The translations under genes and the position numbers were made by a program. A stretch of DNA of 64,000 nt, taken from assembly GCF_024460775.1 (NCBI RefSeq), contig NZ_JANFYZ010000009.1:1-64000 (forward strand), read 5' to 3'. Source of the stretch: Desulfovibrio desulfuricans. GTDB taxonomy: Bacteria > Desulfobacterota > Desulfovibrionia > Desulfovibrionales > Desulfovibrionaceae. Below the pieces are notes generated by a model that worked only from the letters and a program-made list of their open reading frames with translations, did no database searches and was not told the origin of the DNA. Below, piece after piece: positions 36,251-46,327 of the stretch. Each line of letters starts with the position of its first letter. The stretch's first letter is position 1.

Positions 36251-36278
36251 TTATCGGACAGAGCGGAGAATACTTCAG
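36251..36278 (-). promoter_or_regulatory. Sigma-28 (FliA)-like promoter of cheW
   Basis: On the minus strand CTGAA, 15 bases, then TCCGATAA. The consensus is CTAAA-N15-GCCGATAA, so both boxes match with one mismatch each. The leader to the cheW ATG is about 130 bases. Confidence 0.5.
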
Positions 36279-36311
36279 AGTGGGTGACAAAAACAATACT
36301 TTCGGGCTGGT

Positions 36312-37136
36312 TTACGCCCAGCTTTCCACCAGCGTGCGTTCCTGGGGATTCAGGTATTCCATCCAGATTCCCCGCATGTAGTCATAGTGATTGATGCACA
36401 GCTCGGGCAGGTTGGTCCGTTTATATGCCCAGGGCTTGGGGCCGTGAAAATGCACTATCCGCGCCTCATCCCTGCATTCCTCTCTATAGGGGGGGCTGTT
36501 CCAGCAATCATCCAGCCGCGTAATGCGCTTGCCAAAAAAATAATTCACCAGCGACTGATCAAGGTTGCCGATACGCGATTCATTTTCCCGGCAAAAAGCC
36601 ATGAAGTGCCCTATCAGGTCGCGCTTGCGCAGCCGCTCAAGATTGAACAGCGCCACCCCGCTGGAATATGTCCAGATGGGAAAAGGCATGGGAACGGTGT
36701 AGTGTTCGCCCCTGTATTCATAAAAAAGCTGCTGATGCTGGTGATAAAAGGGAGCTGTGTACTCCCTTGCCATACCAACGTAGGGCGGATGCTGTGCAAA
36801 AAGTTCGTCCAGAGGGCGATAAAAAAGTACATCCGTATCGCAGTAAAGTACACGGTCGTCCTGGGCAAGCTCGGGCACAAGAGCAAGTTCCAGTTTGAGA
36901 AAGCATCCGGCGCAGGCCTGTCCCAACGGAGTGAAACCGCTTGGGTCAAGGCGCGGCGTATAGCGCGCAACAGGAATATTTTCCGCAGCGAGTTCTGCCA
37001 GCAAGGCCGCATCATTTCCGGCGTAGACGCAGAGGCAGGGGGCATCCTTGCCCTGCACTGCGCGCAACGACCGCACCGCCACCTTGAGCAGGGTCAGATA
37101 CTTGATCTTGTCGTCAAGGCAAAAAACGGTTTTCAC
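36312..37136 (-). CDS. Glycosyltransferase family 8-like protein
   Basis: A retaining GT-A transferase of the GT8 group (lipopolysaccharide galactosyl/glucosyl or glycogenin-like). The 274 residues have the N-terminal TVFCLDDKIKYLTLLKVAV (nucleotide-binding strand) and the metal-binding DxD in VLYCDTDVLFYRPLDEL. IWTYSSGVALFNLERLR follows, then LDQSLVNYFFGKRI and the terminal HFHGPKPW motif that is diagnostic of GT8. Its ATG overlaps the kinase stop (ATGA), linking the two in one transcript. Acceptor unknown. Confidence 0.87.
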   Translation of the reverse strand: MKTVFCLDDKIKYLTLLKVAVRSLRAVQGKDAPCLCVYAGNDAALLAELAAENIPVARYTPRLDPSGFTPLGQACAGCFLKLELALVPELAQDDRVLYCDTDVLFYRPLDELFAQHPPYVGMAREYTAPFYHQHQQLFYEYRGEHYTVPMPFPIWTYSSGVALFNLERLRKRDLIGHFMAFCRENESRIGNLDQSLVNYFFGKRITRLDDCWNSPPYREECRDEARIVHFHGPKPWAYKRTNLPELCINHYDYMRGIWMEYLNPQERTLVESWA

Positions 37137-39965
37137 AGGCTTTCTCCGCGCAGACGCCGTTGCAGGGCTGCCGCCTGAGCCTGTAGGGCCGCATTGTCAA
37201 AGTCTTTTACCGAGGCAAGAATGGCGGTCAGATCTTCTGCATAGGGGGTGCCGTTCACAAGAGGCATAAACCGTTCAATGGCGCTTTCCGCATTGCCCCA
37301 GTCCGTTTCCATCAGTTCGGGCAGTTCGGCTAGCAGAGCCAGAAGGTTGTCCCGGTGCTCGCCTTCCAGGTGCATGGTGCCAGTTGTGGCCATGCTCCCA
37401 TCGCCTTCAAGACAGCGCACGCGCAGCAGCACCTCGTTCATGCACGCTTCAAACTCGTCCATCAGTTCTTCGCTCGGCGGAATAAGGGGCAAAGAGTTTT
37501 CCATGTGCCGCGTAAGGCGGCATACCCGCTCCACGCCAAGGTTGGCGGCAACGCCCTTTACCGTATGCGCCAGACGGGCCGCGCCACGCAGATCGCCGCA
37601 GGCAAGCAGCCCGCGCAGCTCCCTGGCGCTCTCGCCGTAGTGATCCACAAAACGCAGCAGCAGCTCGCGGTACAATTCGCGGTTGCCGCCTACGGTTGCA
37701 AGGCCAGCCTCCACATTGACCGCCTGCCCCTCCGGCACTGAAGAAGTTTGGGCCGGATCGCGCATAACGTCCAGCGAAAGCCCTTCCTCGCCCTCCTGGA
37801 CACGGCTTTCCGCGTCTGCTGCGGCAGAAAAAACATCCGGGCCAACATCCGCAGCCAGCGGATTGGACTGCAATCCGCCCGGAAGCCACGTTTCAAGAGC
37901 GGCATACAGGGCGGCAGGATCAACCGGCTTGGTGAGATAGTCGTTCATGCCCACGTTCTTGCCTTCCAGACGGGAAGCGGCATCGGCATGGGCAGTCATG
38001 GCAAGAATGGGCAGATCCGCAGGTGAAAAACCCAGCGCGCGGATGCGCATGGTGGCTTGAAGGCCATCCATTACGGGCATCTGCACATCCATGAGCACAA
38101 GGTCAACGCCGCCGCCCCGCACTTCTTCAACAGCCGCAAGACCGTTGGAGGCCACACGCACGGCAAGCCCGGCCTGGGTCAGCAGCTCGCTGGCGATCTG
38201 GGCATTGATATCGTTATCTTCCACCACAAGCACAGTGCGCTGCGACGTGGTCGCAGCGCCAAGGGCACTGTCCACAACGGCGGCGGCTTCTTCCTGCGCA
38301 GAGGTTGTTTCCGTAATGGCTTCGCCCTGTTGCACCCAGCCGAAGCCCAATTCAAAGAAAAAGCGGCTCCCCTTGCCGGGTGCGCTTGCCACAGAAAGCT
38401 CGCCGCCCATGAGGTTGACCAGCTGCCGGGCCAGCGCAAGCCCAAGGCCAAGGCCGCTGTTTGATCGAGTCAACGACTCATCGCCCAGGGCAAAGGGTTC
38501 AAAAAGCTTGTCCTTGAGAACAGCATCCATGCCGGGGCCGCTGTCGGCCACCACAAAGAGCAGACGGCATCCGCCATCTTCCAGACCGCCGTGGGCAAGC
38601 TGCACGCTGCACTCCACGGAGCCAGTGCGGGTATACTTGACCGCATTGTCCAGCAGGATGCGCAACACTTCTTCCAGATGCCGTTCATCACCTTCCACAA
38701 CCACCGGCACAGCCGGATCAAGTGTAAAAATCAGCTCCAACTGTTTTTCAAGGGCGCTGCCCGCCACGCTCTGCCGCAACAGCTCCAGCAGGCGGGGCAA
38801 CTGAAATGCCCGGTTTTCGCGGCGCAGCAAGCCCTCGTTGACGCTTGAAAAATCAAGAATCCTGTTGACCATGTCCAGCAGCAGGCTGCCCGATTTGTTG
38901 ATCTGGGAAAGATAATCGCGCTGCACGCCACTGAGGCCCGCCTGCAGGCTCAGATAGCTCATGCCGATGATGGCATTGAGGGGCGTGCGGATTTCGTGGC
39001 TCATGCGGCGTAAAAAATCTTCCTGCACGTGTGAGGCCCTTTGGGCGAGTTCCAGCGACGACAAGGCCTGCGCACGGGCAAGCACGGCCTGCTGCTTACT
39101 TTTGCGAGCACGCCTTTCGGCCTCTTTCAGTTCGCGGATACGGGAGAACAGCGTTCCCTTCATGCGTTGCAGGGAGGCGAACATGACGGCCAGCTCATCC
39201 CGGTACTTGAGCTTCAAGGGTTCGGGATCCTCGCCCGCCGCCACGTCTTCCGCATACTGGCTGACCTCGCCCAGCGGCTTGGCGACTCTCATCTGGAAGA
39301 TATAGATATTGGCAACCGCGCTGGCCCCGAGGGCCAGCAAGGCAAAAAACATTGCCCAGACCATCTGGACAAGCGGAGACTCCTGCTTGCTCACCTGCTC
39401 CAGAAAGCTGCGGTACTGCACTTCGCGCAGAGCCTGCGCGCTGAAAAGAACCTGCTGCGCTTCACTGTCCAGATTGACCCTGTCTACCCAGCTCTGCGCG
39501 CCTTTCAGATCAAGCCCGTCCCTGTCCCACAGGGGCGGCCCGCTATTGCCCACAGCCATGTTCACGGCGGTATCAAGCAGACTGTCGAGGTGCCTGCGCT
39601 GGGCAAGAAGCGCCTGAACCTGCCCTTGCAGACTTCCCGTCACATTGAGATTGCGGGCAATATGCTCAAAGGTTCCCTCGTGCCCGGCGGCGTCCTGCAT
39701 CTCGTGGACGCGATCCTGATTCAGCATCTGCCACTTGGCATAACGCTCTGGATTGCCCGTAAAAATAAAGGCGTGGGCTTCTTCGTAACTCTGGCGGGGT
39801 ATTGGTTTCCACATCCACCAGGAGGGAATCAAGCCTGTAATAGTTTTCGAGTACCCTGCGGCCCTCATTAAGGCCACGCCCCAGAGAGACCAGGCAAAGC
39901 CCAAGCAGCAAAAGAAGCAGCAACTGCGCGAGGTTGGAAGTTTTGATGATGGTTCTGATGCTCAT
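37133..39965 (-). CDS. Hybrid sensor histidine kinase (HAMP-HisKA-HATPase-REC-HPt), apparently frameshifted
   Basis: A BarA-like phosphorelay kinase of about 943 residues when read as one protein. MSIRTIIKTSNLAQ starts at 39965 (GGGAGC upstream) and gives the first membrane helix, but its frame runs into an adjoining frame at a run of four G at 39796-39799. One base fewer there would join VDVETNT to RQSYEEAHAFIF. After the shift come a periplasmic helical domain, membrane helix two (about 200-223), HAMP, coiled coil and HisKA with His323 in MSHEIRTPLN. HATPase boxes (LLDNAVKY, DSGPGM, GLGLGLA), REC with Asp626 in LVLMDVQMP, and a C-terminal HPt with AHTVKGVAANLG follow. As written, only the part downstream of the shift can be translated in one frame. 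Confidence 0.85.
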
Positions 39966-40135
39966 GCTTCTTGCTCCCGCAGGCAGCGGACAGTGCCTTT
40001 CGTCAAGCTTGAACCCGGACAGGCAGGCACCCCCGCGCGATTGCCGGATGGCCTCATACCTTGAAGTATTGGCATTCTTACCATAGGCTGCCGCAAAAAT
40101 CATCCGCGACCATTCTGGAGAAACTGAAAACCCTC

Positions 40136-41071
40136 ATGTCCCCCACCGCCCGGAACTTATTGCCTCACGCGGCCTTGCTGACAGCCATGGCCTTTTGGGG
40201 CTCCACCTTTGTAGTGCTGCGCATCGCCCTGACCGCCCTGACCCCCCTGCAAACCATGGCCGGGCGCATGCTTGTGGCCTGTATTGTTTTTTTGCCCCTG
40301 TGGCCGCGCCTCTGGCGCGAACTCAAGGAACACGGCAATCTGGGAACACTGACGCTCATGGCCTTGTGCGAACCCTGCCTCTTTTTTCTGTTTGAAACCC
40401 ACGCGCTGCGCCTGACCACGGCTTCGCAGGCTGGCATGATAACATCCCTGCTGCCGCTTCTGGTGGCGGCAGTAGCCTTTGTCGCCCTGCGCGAACACGC
40501 GGGCCTGCGCATGTGGCTAGGTTTTTTGCTGGCTGTTTGCGGCGTCACGTGGCTCACCCTTGCCGCGGTTCCGGATGAAAAAGCCGCCAATCCCCTGCTG
40601 GGCAACATCCTTGAGGGTATCGCCATGTGCTGCGCCGCCGGATATACCGTGCTGGCCCGCCACCTTTCAACCGTATACAGCGCCCTGTGCATCACGGCTG
40701 TTCAGGCCTTTGTGGGCATGCTCTTTTTTTGTCTGCTGGCTCTTGTGGTGCCGGAATCAGACACGCTCATCAGCCTTGGCAGGGATTTTCCCGCCTGGGT
40801 TCCCTGGGCCTGCGTGTTCTATCTGGGCGGCATTGTGACCTTTGCAGGATACGGCCTGTACAATTTTGGCGTTAAGCGCCTTTCTGCTGGCCGCGCCGCC
40901 GCCTACACCAATCTCATACCTGTTTTTGCCCTGCTCTTCGGCGTCGCCCTGCTGGGCGAGAAGCTCTCTCCCGCGCAATATGGCGGGGCCTTGCTTATCG
41001 TGCTTGGCGTACTGCTGAGCCAATGGCGGGGAATAAACCGCAACGCCTTGGGCCAAAAACCGACAGTATGA
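40136..41071 (+). CDS. EamA/DMT-family transporter
   Basis: A ten-segment inner-membrane permease of the drug/metabolite transporter superfamily, probably an exporter of metabolites. The 311 residues contain two EamA repeats. The first opens ALLTAMAFWGSTFVVLRIAL and has the TTASQAGMITSLLPLLVAA region; the second ends with LSAGRAAAYTNLIPVFALLFG and LGEKLSPAQYGGALLIVLGV. It is divergent from the kinase (170-base gap) and convergent with cobQ, with only nine bases between the two stops. No good ribosome site is seen before ATG 40136. Substrate unknown. Confidence 0.87.
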   Translation: MSPTARNLLPHAALLTAMAFWGSTFVVLRIALTALTPLQTMAGRMLVACIVFLPLWPRLWRELKEHGNLGTLTLMALCEPCLFFLFETHALRLTTASQAGMITSLLPLLVAAVAFVALREHAGLRMWLGFLLAVCGVTWLTLAAVPDEKAANPLLGNILEGIAMCCAAGYTVLARHLSTVYSALCITAVQAFVGMLFFCLLALVVPESDTLISLGRDFPAWVPWACVFYLGGIVTFAGYGLYNFGVKRLSAGRAAAYTNLIPVFALLFGVALLGEKLSPAQYGGALLIVLGVLLSQWRGINRNALGQKPTV

Positions 41072-41080
41072 TTTTTCTGC

Positions 41081-42715
41081 TCAAGCCAGATGCAGCAAGT
41101 TGAGTATGGCCGGCATGTCCAGCGCTGCTTCCACAGCATCAGCCAGCCTGTCCAGTTCAGGGCCCAGGCTGTAGGCTGTTTCCTGCGCTGGCGGCAAACC
41201 CGCCTCATGCCGCTGGCGGCGCAAAAATGCATGGCGAAAGGCATCCTCGTCAAAAAGGCCGTGCAGATAACTGCCCCACACGCGGGCGCACCCCCGCGCA
41301 TCGTATCGTCCCCAGCCCAAGGAACGGCCCTCGGAGTCGGTCATCACAACCCGCATGACGGCAGACGCGGCATCGCCCGAGGCTGGTTCGCCAGCTACAC
41401 CCAACAATTCTTTGTGCAAAGAGGAGGTCTCGCCGTGATGGATTTCATAGCCTGTCACGGTCTGGCGTTCTGCCCCTGTCACACTGGCATCCGCCCATCC
41501 GGCGGCGCGGCACAGACGCTTGGCAGCCAGCAGCCTTGTACTGAGGGGCAGCAGGCCAAGCCCAGGTTCGCATCCGCCTTCTTCAATCAGCAGGGGGTCG
41601 GCTATTTCGGTTCCAAGCATCTGCAATCCCCCACAGATGCCCACCAGCGCGCCAGCGCCGCGCTCCAGGCACTGACGGGCAAATTTCTGCACCAGCCCGG
41701 CCAGTCCGGTGCGCCGCAAAAAACGTAAATCACCCACTGTATTGCGGCTGCCCGGTAAAATAACCACATGCGGCGCGCCCCACTGATCCGCGTGGCGCAC
41801 AATGCGCAACTGTACCCCCGGTTCGTCCCGCAACGCGTCAAGATCCGTGGCATTACTCAAATGCGGCAGATCGGGCACCACAATATCCAGCAAGCCGGGG
41901 GCACCAGATGTTTGCCCCATGCGCAGGCCAGGGGTCAGACCTTCCTTGAAGCTTACGGAGTCCTCTTCGGGCAGGCGCAGGTTTTCCAGCATGGGTACAA
42001 CCCCCCAAAAGGGTTTGCCCGTGCGCTTCTGGATCATGGACAGGGCGGGGTCCAGCAGGCTTGCATCGCCCCGGAACTTGTTGAGAATAAAGCCCCCTAC
42101 ACGCCCCCTTTCAGCGCGGGTGAGCAGGGCCATGGTGCCAGCCAGGGCCGCAAAGGCCCCGCCACGGTCAATATCCGCCACCAGGGCCACATGCGCCCCG
42201 GCATAACGGGCCATGCGCATGTTTACAATGTCGTGGGCCTTGAGGTTAATTTCGGCCGGGCTGCCCGCCCCTTCAAGCACCATCACGTCCATATCTGCGG
42301 CCAGACTGCGGTAGGCGCGGCGCACGGCCTTCCAGGCTTCCGGCTTATAGGCGAGATACTCGCCCACGCGCATGTGCCCCACGGCTTCGCCCAGTACAAT
42401 AACCTGAGAACCCACGTTGGACGTGGGCTTGAGCAACACGGGGTTCATGCGCACGTCTGGCGCGAGGCCGCAGGCGGCGGCCTGCAAGACCTGAGCGCGG
42501 CCCATTTCCTTGCCGTCGCTGGTTACAAAAGAATTGAGCGCCATGTTCTGCGCCTTGAAAGGTGCAACCCGCAGCCCCCTGCGGGCCAGCAGGCGGCATA
42601 CGGCCGCCGTAATCAGGCTTTTGCCCGCGTTTGAGCACGTCCCCTGAATCATGAGAGCCGGAGGCAAAGAACGCCCCTGCCCCGATTGTGCCGTATGAAC
42701 CGATCTGACCGCCAT
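41081..42715 (-). CDS. cobQ: Cobyric acid synthase (adenosylcobyrate amidotransferase)
   Basis: It amidates four carboxyl groups of adenosylcobyrinate a,c-diamide in cobalamin synthesis. The 544 residues combine an N-terminal ATP-binding domain (MIQGTCSNAGKSLITAAVCR, with GT-x-S-x-x-GKS, then FKAQNMALNS and ADIDRGGAFAALAG) with a C-terminal class I glutamine amidotransferase. The latter has the nucleophile Cys in GICGGLQMLG and the His in WGSYLHGLFD. No other cob gene is adjacent. Confidence 0.95.
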   Translation of the reverse strand: MAVRSVHTAQSGQGRSLPPALMIQGTCSNAGKSLITAAVCRLLARRGLRVAPFKAQNMALNSFVTSDGKEMGRAQVLQAAACGLAPDVRMNPVLLKPTSNVGSQVIVLGEAVGHMRVGEYLAYKPEAWKAVRRAYRSLAADMDVMVLEGAGSPAEINLKAHDIVNMRMARYAGAHVALVADIDRGGAFAALAGTMALLTRAERGRVGGFILNKFRGDASLLDPALSMIQKRTGKPFWGVVPMLENLRLPEEDSVSFKEGLTPGLRMGQTSGAPGLLDIVVPDLPHLSNATDLDALRDEPGVQLRIVRHADQWGAPHVVILPGSRNTVGDLRFLRRTGLAGLVQKFARQCLERGAGALVGICGGLQMLGTEIADPLLIEEGGCEPGLGLLPLSTRLLAAKRLCRAAGWADASVTGAERQTVTGYEIHHGETSSLHKELLGVAGEPASGDAASAVMRVVMTDSEGRSLGWGRYDARGCARVWGSYLHGLFDEDAFRHAFLRRQRHEAGLPPAQETAYSLGPELDRLADAVEAALDMPAILNLLHLA

Positions 42716-42870
42716 GCGTGGTATCCTCCCTGCACTTGCGGCATGTCCGTTCAGTGCTGTGCCTTTTATGATATCTTTTCGGCAATATATGGATTGCGGG
42801 AAGCTACCGCAACCAATGCGCCCGGCCGCAAGGTACAGAGTCCGCCTGCCTGCACTGCGCGTTCTTCGTC

Positions 42871-42899
42871 TTGCACTGCTTGCCAGCTTTTCGTATAAA
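42871..42899 (+). promoter_or_regulatory. Promoter of the AsmA-like gene
   Basis: TTGCAC, 17 bases, then TATAAA, a near-consensus pair. The leader to ATG 42991 is about 85 bases. Confidence 0.6.
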
Positions 42900-42990
42900 A
42901 GAAATGGTGGTCATACAAATACCCGCCGCGGCCCCGAAGGGCACGGCGGTTTACGCGGCCGCCAGGGCCGCAAATACCTGCGGAGTTTCA

Positions 42991-45033
42991 ATGAAGCGTG
43001 TATTTTTATGGATTCTGGGTGGCGCCACGGTTCTGGCAGTGGCGGCGGCTGTCCTGCTCAGCAGGGTTGACGCTGGTTTTGTGGTGCGGCAGATAGCCGA
43101 TGCCACGGCCAAAGCCACTGGGCAACCTTTAACGTTTGACAGCCCGCCCGGAATTTCCTTTTTCCCCCCCGGCGTCAATTTTGGACAGGCGCACTGGGGC
43201 AGCTCCGGCGATGGGCAGGGCGTGGTCATCTCCGTCAAAAGCGGCATGGCCCAACTGGAGCTGAGCCCCCTGCTTACGGGCAATGTTGTCGTGCGTGAAG
43301 TACGGCTGAACAGCCCCGTGATTGAAGTCCGCGAAGGCAAGGCCGTTGCCGCTGCCAAGCCGGATGCGGAAAAACCCGCCGTTGAAACCAAACCAGCCGC
43401 TGCGACCCCGCCAGCCCTTCCCATTGAGCTGAAACGTCTTGTACTGCGCCAGGGTATTGTGACCTACACAACCGCAAATGGTAAAACACTGCGCGTTGAT
43501 GATGTAAACTTTTCTGTAGAAAATCTGCGCACCGGGCAAGAAGCCGTGGTGCAGTGCGACTTTGCCTTTATTTTTGGCGACAGCACCGCCGAACCTGCTG
43601 CCCCCGCCGCCAAATCTGGCGCAAACAACATCTCGGGTACGCTGGCATTTTCTTCCCGCCTGCGCTACGCGCCGCCTCAGCTGCTTTTCCGGCAGACTGC
43701 GCTGACTGTCACACCGCTCACCGGAGCGCTGCCCAAGGAAGCCGGGCCGTTGCAGTTCACCTGTGAAGGGTCGTTGCGGCTGAGCGATCTGCACCTCCAG
43801 TTGAGCAAGGCATTGCTCAATACGCCCCAGGCGCGGGTGAGCGCATCCGGCGAAGGCGGGCTGGCCCCCCTGGCGTTCAACGGCGCTCTTGAAATGGAAG
43901 GCTCGCCCCACAAACTTGCTGCGCTGGCAGGCCATAAACTGGCGACTCCCGCTGCCAAGGACGATCTGCGCTTCAGAACAATGGTGCGCTATACCGCCAA
44001 TGCCCTGAATCTCAGCCAGATGCTTTTGCAACTTGACGATCTTTCCCTGCGCGGAGGCCTGCGCCTTGATCTGCCCGAAAACGCTCCCATGCTTGTGACT
44101 GCGGACGTGCAGACCGGCATGCTCAATCTTGATCCCTATTTGCCCCCGGCAGAATCCGGCAAGAATGCAACGGAAACCAAGCCTGCGGGCCACGACGGAG
44201 CATCGTCCAACGGCAAGCGAGCCAAGCCGGATGCGGAAGCGGCACGGCGCATGCCGGGGCTGGACATCCGCGCCAAAGTGGCTGGCATTACCAAGAGCGG
44301 ATTGCAGATAAAAGACATTGCGCTGGCCATCAAAGGAGAAAAAGGACGCTACGCCCTGACTTCCTTAACGGCCAGCCTTGGCAGCGGCGGGCTTATCAAG
44401 TCCACCGGCAACATGGATATGGCGACTGAAACTTGCGCTCTCAAGGCGCAAGCCGCCGATGTGGAGCTTGGCCCGCTGCTGGTTGCCCTTGGCAAGGGCC
44501 GACTGGCCGACGGGCAGGCCTCGCTGGATGCGGATATGACCATGAAGTGCGCGGACGCCAACGATATTCGCCAGACTCTTGGCGGACGCGGGCAGCTTGA
44601 GATACGCCGCCTGCATGTTCCGGCCATGGCAGAGCTTTCCAAGAGCATCCCTTCGCTCACCGGCAAGGCAGGGCCGCTGCCCGACCGCTTTGATCTGGCC
44701 CGTGCTCCCTTTACCGCCCGCGATGGCGAAATCAACGCAAGTCCCATCACCGTTACCTCCGCCACTCTCAACGCTGCGGGCAAGGCGCGCATTAGTCTGC
44801 CCAAACAGTACCTGGACGCAGCCCTGGACATCAAAACCATGGGGCTGACGATTCCTGTGACGGCCAAGGGGCCTTTGAGTGACATTTCGTATGGTGTTGA
44901 CCCGCGTTTTGCCCTTGATATGGCAAAAAATCTGCCCGGAGCATTGCTGAAAACGGGCAAGGAAGCCGGAAGCACCACCAAGGACGCGGCAAAGGGCGCG
45001 GAAGGGCTGGTTCGCGGCATTCTGGGCCGCTAA
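42991..45033 (+). CDS. AsmA family protein
   Basis: A large inner-membrane-anchored periplasmic protein of the AsmA/TamB-like group, linked to outer-membrane biogenesis or phospholipid transport. The 680 residues have an N-terminal anchor (VFLWILGGATVLAVAAAVLLS) followed by the AsmA opening, with QPLTFDSPPGISFFPPGVNF and the paired beta-strand repeats. Low-complexity Ala/Pro/Lys linkers lie around residues 125-145 and 385-415. The C-terminal AsmA domain includes the GQASLDADMTMKCADAND and GRGQLEIRRLHVPAM blocks. GGAG lies five bases before the ATG. The gene stands alone and has its own promoter; no terminator was seen. Confidence 0.85.
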   Translation: MKRVFLWILGGATVLAVAAAVLLSRVDAGFVVRQIADATAKATGQPLTFDSPPGISFFPPGVNFGQAHWGSSGDGQGVVISVKSGMAQLELSPLLTGNVVVREVRLNSPVIEVREGKAVAAAKPDAEKPAVETKPAAATPPALPIELKRLVLRQGIVTYTTANGKTLRVDDVNFSVENLRTGQEAVVQCDFAFIFGDSTAEPAAPAAKSGANNISGTLAFSSRLRYAPPQLLFRQTALTVTPLTGALPKEAGPLQFTCEGSLRLSDLHLQLSKALLNTPQARVSASGEGGLAPLAFNGALEMEGSPHKLAALAGHKLATPAAKDDLRFRTMVRYTANALNLSQMLLQLDDLSLRGGLRLDLPENAPMLVTADVQTGMLNLDPYLPPAESGKNATETKPAGHDGASSNGKRAKPDAEAARRMPGLDIRAKVAGITKSGLQIKDIALAIKGEKGRYALTSLTASLGSGGLIKSTGNMDMATETCALKAQAADVELGPLLVALGKGRLADGQASLDADMTMKCADANDIRQTLGGRGQLEIRRLHVPAMAELSKSIPSLTGKAGPLPDRFDLARAPFTARDGEINASPITVTSATLNAAGKARISLPKQYLDAALDIKTMGLTIPVTAKGPLSDISYGVDPRFALDMAKNLPGALLKTGKEAGSTTKDAAKGAEGLVRGILGR

Positions 45034-45308
45034 CAGGCATGGCGACGGCTGGACAAAGATACGAGCGAAGGCCAATGGCAAGGCAAACAGCTCTGGTTCA
45101 CGGGTTAAGGTATTTTGCCTGGGGCTTGCCTTTTCGGCGTCATGGGCTAAAGCTATTAGCATCACGGGCGTTAAGCATTAAAGAAGGCCTGAACGCGCTG
45201 TAAAGGCGCGATTGGTGAGCGGAGTAGTCAAAATTTCGCCAGCCAGGCAACACACGAGCTTTACGGGGTTTCTTTGCCCAGTAAGGCATAGAGCGAACAG
45301 GCGGCAGT

Positions 45309-46157
45309 ATGTACTTACTTATAGGACTGGTCATTGTTGCGGCTTCAGTCGGCACGGGCTACACCATGGCTCACGGCGACTGGGGCGTTCTTTTTCAGCC
45401 CGCCGAGTTCATCATTATTTTGGGTTGCGGCCTTGGGGCTTTTTTTGGTTCGCAGACCAAGTACACCTTTGGCTTGGTTGTCAAAAGCCTCAAGCACCTG
45501 TTTGCCGATCCTGGTTCCAGCAAAAATCATTACCTTGAGACCCTTGCCCTGCTGTATGCGCTCTTTTCCAAAATGCACCGCGAGGGCGTGATCAGTATTG
45601 AAAGCGACGTTGAAAAGCCCGAATCCAGCCCAATTTTCAGCAAGTATCCCAATATTTCCAAAGATACCGTGCTGGTGAACTTTGTGGGCGACACGCTGCG
45701 CGTGTACCTGACCACCGGCGACCCCGCAGATATCGACAGCCTCATGGATGTGGATATCGAGACCATGCGCGAAGAAGGCATATTGCCCGCCCACGCCGTG
45801 TCGCACATGGCCGAATCGCTGCCGGGCATGGGTATTGTGGCCTGCGTGCTGGGCGTGGTTTTGGCCATGGGCAAGATCAACGAACCGCCGGAAGTTCTTG
45901 GCCACTACATCGCGGCAGCGCTTGTCGGCACGTTTTTTGGTATTCTTGCCTGTTATGGCCTCTTTGGCCCCATGGGCGCAAAGCTTGAAAACTACGTGGC
46001 CGAAGAACATTTTTATTTTAACGCCATCAAGGAAGCCGTAGCTGCCGCCATTCGCGGATCAACTCCGCTGATCGCCGTGGAATATGGGCGCAGGGCCATA
46101 CCCTACCCCTTCCGACCTTCTTTTGCAGAAATGGAAGAACGGCTCAAGAGCGGCTAG
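45309..46157 (+). CDS. motA: Flagellar motor stator protein MotA
   Basis: A proton-channel subunit of the flagellar stator. The 282 residues match MotA: four membrane segments (MYLLIGLVIVAASVGTGYTM, IIILGCGLGAFFG, two later), the cytoplasmic loop with conserved charges (KMHREGVISIESDVEKPESS), and the conserved PGMGIVACVLGVVLAMGKI and VGTFFGILACYGLFGPMGAKL blocks. The ATG follows AGGCGG at a close distance. motB follows after an unusually long 170-base gap. Confidence 0.96.
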   Translation: MYLLIGLVIVAASVGTGYTMAHGDWGVLFQPAEFIIILGCGLGAFFGSQTKYTFGLVVKSLKHLFADPGSSKNHYLETLALLYALFSKMHREGVISIESDVEKPESSPIFSKYPNISKDTVLVNFVGDTLRVYLTTGDPADIDSLMDVDIETMREEGILPAHAVSHMAESLPGMGIVACVLGVVLAMGKINEPPEVLGHYIAAALVGTFFGILACYGLFGPMGAKLENYVAEEHFYFNAIKEAVAAAIRGSTPLIAVEYGRRAIPYPFRPSFAEMEERLKSG

Positions 46158-46212
46158 GCCGGGGCAAACGGGCTGGCTGCCCCCCTAACCGGGGAGTGCA
46201 GGCGCAGATATT

Positions 46213-46240
46213 TTGCCCTTCTGTAAAAACCTGCTATGGT
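46213..46240 (+). promoter_or_regulatory. Candidate separate promoter of motB
   Basis: TTGCCC, 16 bases, then TATGGT, inside the motA-motB gap. Evidence is weak and positional only. Confidence 0.3.
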
Positions 46241-46327
46241 TTGCACATCAAGGGCGCGGACGGCTGATCTTTATGCCGTCAGCAAAAGCGTAAGGCCCGG
46301 CGCAGATTACTACGAAGGAGAAAGCCT

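Noticed and set aside
45034..45308. A sigma-28 or sigma-54 promoter for motA
   Set aside because: Candidate boxes at wrong spacing or with several mismatches; nothing reached a reasonable match.
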